In this document: piece by piece, positions 37,461 through 48,227 of the stretch
Numbering within the stretch: position 1 is the first letter of the stretch
Layout of the letters: each line of letters opens with the position of its first letter
Position numbers and translations under genes: made by a program
From: Melitaea cinxia
Taxonomy: Eukaryota > Arthropoda > Insecta > Lepidoptera > Nymphalidae
Length of the DNA: 64,000 nt
Assembly: GCF_905220565.1 (NCBI RefSeq)
Contig: NC_059397.1
Coordinates: 16,369,001 to 16,433,000, forward strand
Direction of reading: 5' to 3'
The notes under the pieces: generated by a model
Seen by the model: the letters and a program-made list of their open reading frames with translations, nothing else
Told to the model about the DNA's origin: nothing
Database searches by the model: none

Positions 37461-37724
37461 CTATGTACATAAAAAATATATTAAAATAACAATATGTTAT
37501 TTAGAATCATATAAGCGTGAAGGATTCAATCAAAATGCTTGATAACGTTACATATACATTTATATAATATAATACAAGCGATTCATCGATATAGCGTAAC
37601 AATATAACGAAATTTCAAAGTTAAGCTATAGGTACAAACACATTGAGACAAAAATCATTGTGTTCTGATCCGAATTGAGTCAAAAAATATAATATTATAG
37701 TCTTGACCACAAAAAAAAACACAC

Positions 37725-37865
37725 ATCAGCCTTTCGCAGTCCACTACTGGACATAGGCCTCCTCAAGTTCACGCCAAAAATGGCGTGAACTCATGTGTTT
37801 TGCTCATAGTCACCACTGCTGTGTAGTTACGGCATTAAAGAATATAGCCACCCCCTCTCTCACAA
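37725..37865 (-). mobile_element. Family C retroposon with inverted 5' end
   Basis: Positions 37730-37805 hold the family tail in complement (ggcctcctcaagttcacgcc ... catagtcaccac). From 37806 the text is tgctgtgtagttacggcatt, the 5' end of the family but in the forward orientation, continuing to gccaccccctctc. So the 5' part is inverted relative to the 3' part, as produced by twin priming during LINE-type retroposition. Confidence 0.65.
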
Positions 37866-38239
37866 ATAACGGAAATATTGCAAAAATTTTTTTTTACTAT
37901 CATCAAAAAACTTACAATATAACTAACAACTTGCCTCAATTATTTCCTACATTATAAAAAATACATACCATTGACAAATGATAGGTACGCAATGTTTAAT
38001 AGCTCCCGATAAGCGTGATAAGATTTATCAGAATAAAATTCCTACTTGGGAAGTTATTAGCATGCTATCTACAATAACGATGGCACAAAAATTATATTGA
38101 GATACTACACCAATATATAGGCTCAGTATAGCAGTTGAATATTGATAAAATACTTTTGTAATAAATCATTAAGCATTTACCGTTTTAAAATGTTATCAAA
38201 CTTATGACGAATAGATATTAACACAATAACACATTTTAA

Positions 38240-38490
38240 CTGACTTCAAAAATGGAGGAGGTTCTCAATTTGACTGTATTTTTATTGCCACACAACTTTT
38301 TACTGGATGAACCGAAAAAAGGTGGCGCTAGTCACGTGGCCCCATATAAATATTGACATCTGACGAGTATTTTAATACTTTATGAGTTGTGTCTAGTAAT
38401 GCTTATGAACTTGACTATTTTTTTCGTCTACCTACGTTGTATTACCGGTCGATGTAAGTGAAGCCGGTTTTTTTCGTTTGCAATCAAACA
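38240..38490 (-). repeat. Family E MITE-like repeat, single unit
   Basis: It runs from actgacttcaaaaatggagg to gaagccggtttttttcgttt and contains ttgactatttttttcgtcta. It is parallel to 33908-34172. A short end fragment is at 38925-38960. Confidence 0.6.
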
Positions 38491-39459
38491 CAATAATGTT
38501 AGTCACTGTAAGTAATGTCGATTTTTTAACACACCAAAGACCATTAGCTAATTATAAATACGCAAGTAACGTTAATTATAAAAAATTACACTACGTTGGT
38601 ACTCATTATATACAGTATAGTATTGTACATTCAAATTGTTATTTAATTTGCGTAAAATTTTATAATGTTATAAATCATGTTTTAACAAATTATATTATTG
38701 CTAACACGATATCGCGATTTCAGACGCTTTAAACTTCGATAGTAGTCGAATAGTTTAAGGTTTGTGGTTATTTCCTTATTAGTTGCAGAATAATTTATTA
38801 CGAACTACAAACTTCTGCTAATCTTTTCAAACCCTTCTTCGTGGAATAGATCCATAGCCCGGTAGTAGCTTGCTAATGGCAGCATAAAACTATACAGTGC
38901 ACAATTATAAAAAATAAAATAAAAAATAAATATATTCAATTGAGAACCTCCTACTATCGGTTAAAGAGTATGCAATGTTCAGAATTAAATACTGGTATCA
39001 ATTTACTTACCGGTATAAACTTAGCTAGCTTCTTTGGAATCGCTAAAGGCTTTACACGTACAATAAACTCTTTTAGATTTATATTAACAGTATAGAATCT
39101 ATAAGTCATCGTTTTCCGTTAAATCGTAACTGTCAAAGTTATGACCATAACGATCCCGCAGACCTAGGAACGACGTTCCCTTATTTCATTTTCAGGTGCC
39201 ACAATTTATTACTTTAGTTCTATACTCGGTCGGTAATAACTATGGTGTGGAAATTGTCTTTTCGAGGAATACAGAATTTACGGAATTAAGGAGATAATTT
39301 TAAAACATAAGCCATGTATTATGGCTTAAATGTAATCATAGCTTGGATTGTTAATTTTAACCTTTTATGTATATCAAAAGATAGTTAAACGTAACGTGTT
39401 TCCATTTAAGTCACGATAAGTCAAACATGCAAAGGAAGCCTTTTTCTAGTAGTGTGATT

Positions 39460-39592
39460 TTTTTTATATTACTAGGTCGGCAAACAAGCGTACGGTTCAC
39501 CTGATGGTAAGGGATTACGGTAGTCTATAGACGCCTGCAACACCAGAAGCATCGTAAGCGCGTTGCCGACCCTACACCCAATTCCCCCTAGG
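39460..39592 (-). mobile_element. Family B retroposon, 5'-truncated
   Basis: The T tract, then actaggtcggcaaacaagcg and cacctgatggtaagg, through agcgcgttgccgaccctaca to ccccctagg. The truncation point is close to that of the 16388-16535 copy. Confidence 0.65.
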
Positions 39593-39657
39593 TGATGTTT
39601 ACAAGCTACGTCATTTATTTGCTCATTCAACTATAGTATCGGCTAAGATCTAGACTA

Positions 39658-40210
39658 AGTAAAACCGAATTAGAAAAACCGAATTATGGGGTTTTTGGGT
39701 GTGGAGGGTGGAGGGTGTAGGGGAATCTATTCAAGGTAACACTGTCACACCTCAAAACCCCATGGTTATGGAGATATCCATGGTTAAAGTTTTGAGGTTA
39801 GAAGAAGAATTTAAAGCTATTATTATACCTTTGAGCTCGTACTGTTTGCATTGTGTGACTAATCGACACTTTTAAACAAAATAACGCGTCAGACATAATA
39901 TTCTAATAAAATTAGTAACATTGCGTGCTAGAATATAGATTTAGAAATTCGAAAAATACCCAAAACCGAATCGGAGCACCCCACTGTCCACGTGGTCTTG
40001 GTCTGTCCTACCCCTAGAGTGTTTTTTTTGTGCCGCGGAGGCGCGGAGGGAGGGCAAGCGTTCCTCTAACTTTCGAAATTCTTCTTCTAACCTCAAAACT
40101 TTAACCATGGATATCTCCATAACCATAGGGTTCTGAGGTGTGACAGTGGTACCAGGGGTAGCGCCCCCCCTACCCTCCCTCCCCCCACCGTCCCGAAATT
40201 CGGTTTTACC
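39658..40210. mobile_element. Foldback DNA transposon with about 150-base arms
   Basis: The outer ends are complementary (AGTAAAACCGAATT at 39658; AATTCGGTTTTACC ending at 40210) and each is flanked by TA, the duplication of Tc1/mariner-type elements. The inner arms 39739-39812 and 40072-40145 are near-identical inverted copies of about 75 bases. Between inner and outer arms lie G-runs on the left (39697-39723) and C-runs on the right (40164-40188). Each inner arm begins the same reading frame, MVMEISMVKVLRLEEEF, on opposite strands; on minus it continues to 61 codons. No transposase is present. The frame is most likely a by-product of the arm sequence. Confidence 0.7.
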
Positions 40211-42403
40211 TAATCTAAAGCTTTACCATAGTATCTACTGTTTTGATATCTTTTTTAATTGTAAACTGGTATTAATGGAACGTTATAGGCTAAAAACATC
40301 TCATTATTACGCTAAGTGCGGAACTCTTAGACTTCCGTGAGTCATATATTCTTGATTGTAGTAAACAAGACTATACTACACAGTAGGTTTTTGTTTTTGG
40401 TAACGAATCCTTTAAAAACAAATCATATTACAGCAATAGGCAATACATCGCCATATTAACAGTGTTAAGATAATCAATATATACTAACCCATATCTCATA
40501 CGATCACTCATTTACTTATCTATATAATCGTAGCGGAATATTATCAAGTTCATTAAAATTTTTATCTGTCTGTATTTAATCCTATTTTCGTGCAAGAAGT
40601 GTGTTAATTTGTTAAATAAAGACAGTATATATTCATAAAGAATTGTAATTATTTAAATATTATGGAACGAGTTTGTGCATGTTATTTCTCTAACACCACA
40701 TTTACCCAATAAGATAAGAATACCTCGTCGTGGGTCTAGAAACAAATAACACATCAACACACAACAGTATGGCCTATGCTCACATTAGTCATGATTATGA
40801 ACGGACATCGAATACGTCTCAATTGTTGTCAACTTGGGGGTCGGTCGAATTGCAAAATAGTTAAATTGTAATTATACACAGCTTATTTTTCTAGCCATAC
40901 TAATAATTATTTAAATATATCCGCCAATTCATGGACTTAACAGCCAGCTTTTTTGCTAGTAACTCTAAGCCAAAAGGTTTAAATAAACAAAAACTAATTT
41001 AGCTACAACGGCTGTCAAGTACTTTAAAAGTATTACTAAATACGTTAACTACGAGTAATAATGAAATAGACGAAATATTCAACTCGATATGAACGCAACT
41101 GCCCCTTCCAACAATCAGATACAATTATTTTGCAATTGTTAATCCGCATCGCGATAAAATTGTTTTAAAGTGCAGCAATTGCTTCTAGATCCATACTCAA
41201 TACATATAAATGTGTACAATGTGTTTTTTTAGATGATTTGTTTACAATTTAAAAAATATATTTATTTTATTTTATATTATATCATAGGTTTTTATATCAC
41301 AGAGCAGAATGCATATAGCAGGTTATATTTTTTATGTAAGCTGGTATTATATTTCATAGACATGGTTATATTTATATTTCTCAGTATAGACCGATAAATC
41401 TTTCCAATTCAGATAAAACTATTATTTACCTTAGGTTTTTGTTTATTATTTTTTTATGACTATCGGTTTTAAGTTAAAAGAAACAGGTTAAAACATTTAC
41501 TAATGTAGATAAATTTGATGGATTTGTGATACATCTACCTACCATGTTATTATGTGTTATAATTATATTTCAAATATACCTAACAGTTGTTCATTATTCG
41601 TCGAGCCCGTGAGAAATATCTAGTCTAAATGAATAATTCAGTTTTCTTTTCGAATGTTTTACCTTCGCTTACGTTCATTTCAATTTGAGTCGAGAACCAC
41701 ATAAAGCTTTGAGAACCCAGAGACAATTTAATAGATTCGTGCCGGACTTAATCAAGATTTTATCGCTTTTTGAACGACTTGCTTATTATTGACCGACCAC
41801 GATACTTATTTCATTACCTACGCTACGATGTGAAAAAAAACAGGTTGACGAAAAAAGTTAATACGCTTCGGTCGTGTACCTTCGTCGGTATACCTTCAAC
41901 AAAACAAAAACCAAAAACGTCAATTTAACCTACGACGTCAAATGCCTTGAAGCCTTCGAATTTGCATTAAAAATATATAATCTTTGATCTTTTGACTTAC
42001 AACAAAAACGTCGGCGGAGAAAAATCCAAGTTTAACGCACATAAAATGATATTACAACTTATTTCACACACACAGAGAGTAACGGAACACAAGAAATCCA
42101 CTTATAATCAACACAAAACAATATAAGGTAATTTTTTAATCACGTTGGATCCAATTAATGCGTTCGAAACAATATTTATACGGAAATCGCAGGAATACTA
42201 AACACATCCATTCATGAGCGCTTATCACTCGCGACTGGCGAGCGAGCGAATGACAGAGTGGAATAGCGCGGCGACCGAACGAAAAAATGAACAAGAAGTG
42301 AGAACAGCACGGTACCTACTACCTCGCAGTTCGCAACTTGCGTTTCTGAATAGCTGATACGGCGTATTGATACCATACTTTGGTGACAGGTAATCATTTT
42401 TAC

Positions 42404-42499
42404 GTTTAAAATATTACATAAAAAAAGTTTGTGTTCTCTATTCTTCATGACATTTGCGAATTCGTCTGTGCTCATTTGGATCATAGAAAGGCATTGGTC
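42404..42499 (-). CDS. Candidate internal exon, unidentified gene
   Basis: A strong acceptor (cttcttcttttcctttag) precedes 42499. The phase-0 frame gives 32 codons, including DQCLSMIQMSTDEFANV and MKNREHKLFLCNILN, to a donor AAC/GTAAAA. It joins in phase with the exon at 48065-48227, which also ends in phase 0. The product is helical and mixed-charge, without a recognised motif; DEFANVMK has an EF-hand-helix flavour but no calcium loop precedes it. Another frame of the same exon would end HRRIRKCHEE and stop, which would make it a terminal exon with phase 1 entry. I cannot choose for certain. Confidence 0.4.
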
Positions 42500-42935
42500 C
42501 TAAAGGAAAAGAAGAAGACGTAAAAACGTAAAAGGATCGTTAAAAAAATCTATATTATCAGTGAATCAGTCACCTACTTTCTTCCACACCTTAGTTTGTT
42601 TATGAAAATTATTGACGATACTATGCGAAAGATAAACAACTGATATTTAACACGCTTGGTGCTTGTGAAATGTTTTGAACACCTTTCTGTAGATGTTTTT
42701 AAGATTGAAACTTGTTTAAACACACTCATTAACACGTGTGCCCGATTCTACGCCGTTTCCTCTAGTCATTCTCGTCCGAATAGTTTTATGAGTACTTACT
42801 TTTTGTTTCGATTGAGTAAATGTAGTGTAGAGGTAACTTTGGGAGTTTGAAGAGCTCGTTTGTAAAGTAAAGTTAAAAAAATTTTTTTTTGCTGCTGTGG
42901 CGATTGTATCATTACACGAATCTTAATATTGTTTA

Positions 42936-43155
42936 GTAGATGTTGTACCCTGCTACGCTTTTTTTTTTGGTCGTACCAACTCAGAAACCTGTGTGGGCTC
43001 ATGCACAACACTTTGCTGAAGATCATGACATAATCAAATGCATAATTTACGATTCTATAAAGGTCATGTGGGATGACCCACCATTGTAATATTTTTTCTC
43101 CCTATAAATAACAAAGACATACAGACAAACATTCATTTTTATATATATATGTAGA
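42936..43155 (-). mobile_element. Helitron (family D), full length
   Basis: On minus it starts TCTACATATATATATAAAAA after a host A (43155) and ends at CTAC (42939-42936), a one-base change from CTAG, before a host T. It contains gggctcatgcacaacacttt and ggtcgtaccaactcagaaac as one uninterrupted block, which documents the empty site for the LINE inserted at 21567-22495. It is non-autonomous. The 76-codon ORF is a shadow. Confidence 0.65.
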
Positions 43156-43334
43156 TATCTATTAAGCAGTTTATACATAAGTAGATACATAAATTGTGTT
43201 AAGAGGAAATAGTGTCATCTTATGAAGCATATTATAATAAGAGCACGTGTATGTGTTAGATTTTACAATAGAAAATGTATTAATCATATTATGAGCATTG
43301 TCGAAGTGGCCATAGTAAACGTCATTGTCCTTTT

Positions 43335-43735
43335 TTTGTATCGCAGGGGAACCTATTTACGGGTGTTATCTGGGACGCCCGGGTAGGCAGTCCTAGACCG
43401 TATGTTGGCCTCAGCACATGGGGTTGCAATACCGACCAAACCCTTTCGAGAGCCTTCAGCCGCATTAATTGGGAGGGTCCCGGATCTGCAGGCAACAGGA
43501 TCCTTCCAGCGATAGGCTGGCCTTGGCGAGAAGGTCAGACATCTCCTCCATAGGGACTGTCCGGCGCACCTCTAAACCGGGTCTGACCGGGTTCCCATCC
43601 CGACCCGACACGGGCACAGGGGCGTTACTAGAGGCGCATTAAGTAGCGCCTCCTACGCACCCCCGTTCGTCTCCTGCGGAGGGAGGGTTCAAGGATCGAT
43701 TGTCCTAGTCTAGTAGGCGGTTATGTTTATTTTTA
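43335..43735 (-). pseudogene. GC-rich repeat-like island with short minus frame
   Basis: This 400-base block is far GC-richer than anything else in the window (for example gggaacctatttacgggtgt, gcgcctcctacgcacccccg). On minus an open frame of about 55 codons ends at 43465 and includes MEEMSDLLAKASLSLEG, preceded by Gly/Arg/Pro-rich text. It lacks splice sites and a plausible gene context. I think it is a fragment of a LINE (5'UTR or ORF1) or another GC-rich transposon, but only one copy is in the window, so this is not proven. Confidence 0.35.
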
Positions 43736-44837
43736 GGTTCTACCCAAAATTTTGATCCTACCGTGGGGCTAGGACTGTTGATTAAAAATCGTAAAAACCT
43801 AGGTATTTATAAACCCACTACTACCTATTAGGTACATTTTTTCTGCTTCTCGCGACGAAAAATGGATGTTACTCAGTTTGAGACGTAGGTACCTAACTTT
43901 TCATGCGTGAAACATAACTTTTTACAAAATGGCTAACTTTGATGATTTAGTTATTCGTTGCTCCTGTACCTTATTTCGTAGTGTCTTCAGGTCTTTTTAG
44001 TTCGGTGTTCAATTAACAACGATGTTATTCCGCTGTAGGTAAACTTATTTATTATTTATTTTGTATAATTCGGGTCTCTTTAAAACGTTTTTTATTTATT
44101 ATTTCATCCCTGACTGTTTAATTACTGACTGTTTTTTAGTATACCTTTTTGTATTTATTTCAAATGTTTCTCGTTTCTTAAGACACTTTACTCCATTACT
44201 GTCAATTCTTAAACTTCTATACACGTCGAATATATGAAATCTTATTACTAATTTTATTATTCCAGAAAAGTTTATTTGATTTCTTATCTTCTGTATAAAT
44301 AAACGTATAGATATCTGCTGTTATGCTTGCATCGTTGAAAAAACCGCTGGATTGATTTTTAATTTATATAACAATTAAGTTTTCTAAGTAATGTCTTAAG
44401 CCTTCATTTAATAGAAAGCATTATAAAGTTTTAAAAACAAAGATTAGTAGATTGCCTTCGATCTTACTCCGCACAATACATACAGGTGAAGTTGTGGCTA
44501 TCAGCAAGTCAGAAATAACAAAACGTCAAACGATAATAAATCTTAAAAACTCATCTTGTTCGTGAATAAATTTTGTCTTTTAATGTTCTTGTAAGAACTA
44601 ATTACACGGGTATCAAAGGCAGAATTGTTAAGTTGTAGCTGCCTGTGTATTTTCCGATCCCATGGAAATGTCGGGCTTAAAGTAGGTTTACGTGTTATTT
44701 TGAATATATGATAGATATAGATTACGTTTTATATGGCATACACGTATCAAGTTTTAATACAATAGGGACAGTTGTATTTGCACGAAAACTATTTGATTAT
44801 TTTCTTATCGCTAAAAGAGCGATTTCTTCAAGATGAT

Positions 44838-45818
44838 CTTTTTAACTGACTTTCAATAATTGTGTTTGCTCGATAACGAAAAAAAAACCGACTTCAATTA
44901 CATCGACGAGTAATACAACGTAGATCGACGAAAAAATAGTCAAGTAACTACGCGTTATCAAAGATTACTCAAAAAGTAGTTATCAGATTTCGATAAAATT
45001 TAAATGTGACCACATGATAAACGTCAGCTTTCTAGTAAATTAAAAATTATCAAAATCGGTATACCCAGTAAAAAGTTATTGCGGATTTTCGAGAGTTTCC
45101 CTCGATTTCTCTGGGATCCCATCATCAGATCCTAGTTTTCTTATCATGGTACTCATGGAATTATCAAAATCGATACATCCAGTAGAAAGTTATGCGGTAT
45201 AATACAACGTAGGTCGACGAAAAAAGCGTCAAGTAAAAACGCATTATTAGATATAACTCGAAAAGTAGTTGTTAGATCTCAAATAAATTTAAATGGGACC
45301 AATTGGCACACTTCACCTTTCGATTAAAACAAAATTTGTCGAAATCGGTCTACCCGGTCAAAAGTTCTGATGTAACATACATTAATAAAAAATACAGTCG
45401 AATTGAGAACCTCCTCCTTTTTTGGAAGTCGGTTAAAAAGGAGAAGGATGTCAATTCGATAAGTAGATGAAAGAATAGTCAGTAATGCGCGTTGTCAGAG
45501 ATAAATCAAAAAGTAGTCATCAGCTCTCGACTGAAATTTAAATTGGGACTACAAGACAAACATCAGCGCTTTCTATTAAAAAAAGATTCATCAAAATCTG
45601 TATAAACAGTGAAAAGTTATACGGTATAATACAACGTAGGTCGACGAAAAAATAGTTAAGAAAATACGCATTATTACACGTAACTCAAAAAGTACTTGAT
45701 ATAATTCAATTAAAAAAAGAAACCGCATGACACACACATCCAGTCAAAGGTTCTGAGGCAACAGGCATAAAAAATACAGTCGGATTGAGAACCTCCTCCT
45801 TTTTTTAAGTCGGTTAAA
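44838..45818 (+). repeat. Family E, tandemly expanded array of about four units
   Basis: It begins gtttgctcgataacgaaaaa and ends ttttttaagtcggttaaaaa. In between, the unit aatacaacgtaggtcgacga ... gtcaagtaa ... atttaaat ... atcaaaatcggt recurs with starts near 44915, 45197, 45456 and 45622, with two partial end-type blocks (tcgaattgagaacctcctcc near 45391 and ggattgagaacctcctcctt near 45783). Single-unit copies exist at 33908 and 38240, so the array is an internal expansion or several insertions into one another. Confidence 0.65.
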
Positions 45819-46204
45819 AAATGAGCACACACAAATACACAACACAACACAAACTACATGCACGCACACATTTTGCCTCTCGCTATGTTTCGAATCGAAT
45901 CGCGGGACGAGGCACTGCTGTAATATCTCAAATAACCAAGTTAAATTACACTGGTATTTCATCAAGTACACGCTACCGTGTAATCATGATTAGCCAACAT
46001 TTAATTATGTGGGTAACCGAGCTTATTGTCTTTGCGTGCGTTTCTATAATTAGAGCTACTACGAATCAATTTCGTCTTACGTAAGTTACGTTACAATTTT
46101 GCAAGAATCGGATAAATGTATTGTCGTTATGTTAGTAGACTATTGATTGCCTACGGCTTTTTGTTATTTCATCGTTCATATAATGTCGTTCTCAATTATA
46201 ATTA

Positions 46205-46490
46205 TTAATTACATATCAATGCCGTGCTTCACACGGGTATAGTTTTCTAATGAAGAGAATGAAGCACGCGTTACAAAGAACTGTTGTGAAACGAAAATAC
46301 ATCACGTTAAAGAAATAAATACAAATGTAAAGGAGAGAATGAGATATAATAAATAAATCGACGCGTTTCGCACGGTAATTACGACCTTTTAATCACGAGA
46401 CTGTAATCATCGCGGATAGAACAAATCGCAACGTCGTCTACCTTCCAACGGCTTTTCAGAAACTTCACTTCTGCCGTGTGTGAATTGTTC
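46205..46490 (+). repeat. Family H repeat, longer copy
   Basis: It runs from tgccgtgcttcacacgggta to cacttctgccgtgtgtgaat and contains a GC-richer middle (cgcggatagaacaaatcgca) absent from the 32335-32480 copy. The class is unresolved. Confidence 0.5.
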
Positions 46491-46834
46491 ACTTTAGTTT
46501 TTAGCATATACCTTCAAAATCATACGAGCTGTTGCTAAGTGATTTAATTAGTGATTAAAGTTTTTGTCCAACTGCCCGTAAAGGAATTAAATGTGTTTTA
46601 TTAGAACCTACTACATTATCGCGTTGTTATAACTACGAGTATCATATAATAATTACTTATCATATGACATTTTTTTAAAGGCAGTCGACTTCTTTTAACT
46701 TATGTGAGTTGGTCTCGTATACCATAATAATAAAAATTTCGAACTTGTCGTTAGCAATGTTGGATTTGTTTACGATGCTATACTTAACAGATCAATTTTT
46801 ATTAATAGTAATCAATTAATACATCAATCCGCCG

Positions 46835-46930
46835 ACTCGCAGTGGACCAGCGTGGAGGATCTAGCTCCAACCCCTTTCCTACATCGAGAAAAAAGGCCTA
46901 TGCCCAGCAGTTTGTTCAGTTGTTTCAGTT
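46835..46930 (+). mobile_element. SINE/RTE tail fragment
   Basis: The text cgcagtggaccagcgtggag, then ctccaacccctttcctacat and ggcctatgcccagcagttt, is the tail half of family A in plus orientation, diverged. Confidence 0.5.
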
Positions 46931-47789
46931 TGTGCTATAAGCTGAATCCATCAATTAACTGATAACAAGCCTTAATATTAAAATAAGTTATTTAAAAATA
47001 ATAAAAAAAAAACATATCCTTGATAAATTAGTTATAATTCGACGTTTAATTTAATTGGTACAGTTGCGTCTTTCAAAAGACGGTGCTAATTACATAATCG
47101 ATGGAGAAAATTAGTTCAGTGATTAACGCATAGCTTTAATTATATCTTACGGACAGTTTTAATAGTAAATAATTAAGGCTAATATGTGTCAGGTTGATGA
47201 CACGGGATATCTAATGCCTATTAGCTAGGAATGTGTTCAAGAAACGCAATGAAATCAATTTTCGTTATGTCAGTAATGAAATGATGTCAGTAAAGGTATT
47301 ACAATGGTAATACCTTTTTTGGAATAATAAAGCTATTTTAAAGTTTCTCAAGTCAATTTTATAAATTCTTAAAATTGTTTGTTTAGTGACGAATATATTC
47401 GAAAAAAGAATACGAATCAAATCTGCAAATAATCGCTTATTACAACAGAACCACACACAAAAAGAGGTCGAAACCAATGTTGCTGATCACATAATTAGAT
47501 GATACACATTTTATTAGTAGCAATTTTATACTACATAATAATATATAATATTCGTTGACAATAGTAATTAAGTGCAAAATTATTAGATTTTGGAAAAAAG
47601 CTACAAAGCGTATTTAAACATTATTCGTCAAAACCTTTTAGGAAAAATTCGTTCAAAAATAGATTAACGGTTAGGCTATGGTTTAATTTTATATACATAT
47701 AGGTACCAATGGTATAAAAAATCTTGAAACTTACTTATGACCTGGTTTTGGCATTGGAAGTATTTATCAATAGCAACTAATTTATTTTG

Positions 47790-47855
47790 TAACAGCCAAT
47801 AAATATTCCATTGCTAGACAAAGGCCTCTGTTTATATGAAAGTAAGAGCTTAAAA
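47790..47855 (-). mobile_element. Short diverged tail fragment of family A
   Basis: In complement of the family tail: aacagccaataaatattcca then ttgctagacaaaggcctctg. Only about 60 bases remain. A T20 tract follows at 47872-47889. Confidence 0.35.
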
Positions 47856-48064
47856 TGTATAAGCTTAAGGTTTTTTTTTTTTTTTTTTTATAAATAAAGT
47901 TATGTCCACAGGCTTAAAGTGCCCATGCTTTTGTTATTCCGATTTTTAGTTTTATTACTGATCGTTTACTTGTTACACTATAAGCTTAAGGTTAGAAAAT
48001 GAATAAATCGTAGACGAAGAAAAAAGTAGCAATGTAAACAAACTAAATCACCATATAAAGATAC

Positions 48065-48227
48065 CTCGTTATTGGTATTATTTATAACTTTACTAAATCG
48101 TTCCACATTATCCGGATCAAGTACGAACATACGAATGTCTGCAAAAAACTCGGATAACTGGATACGCTTGACCGTTTCCTCGATCAAAGGATGCGTGACC
48201 GCAATAGTGTTTAAGCTTGTTATAAAC
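48065..48227 (-). CDS. Candidate internal exon, unidentified gene
   Basis: On minus, an acceptor (gtatttctgtggtag) precedes 48227 and the donor GAG/GTATCT follows 48065. One base plus 54 codons are open between them (phase 2 in, phase 0 out). The peptide includes FITSLNTIAVTHPLIEETVK, RIQLSEFFADIRMFVLDPD and NVERFSKVINNTNNE. Codon use and GC content are clearly above the surrounding AT-rich DNA, and it matches no repeat in the window. The pattern of amphipathic helices could suit an armadillo/HEAT-like or other all-helical protein, but no family can be named. Other exons would lie above 48227 and below 48065. Confidence 0.55.

Larger units (their letters stand above)
36605..48060. other. Gene-poor interval around the unidentified exons
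   Basis: Beyond the listed repeats and candidate exons I see nothing firm at 36605-37425, 37870-38235, 38495-39455, 40215-42400, 43740-44835, 46490-46830, 46935-47785 and 47855-48060. The patch 42215-42335 is unusually CG-rich for this window and on minus has an initiator-like TCATTC near 42255; it could be a promoter, but nothing proves it. Confidence 0.4.

Noticed and set aside
39941..40126. 61-codon ORF as a host gene
   Set aside because: Its start lies in a transposon arm and is mirrored in the opposite arm.
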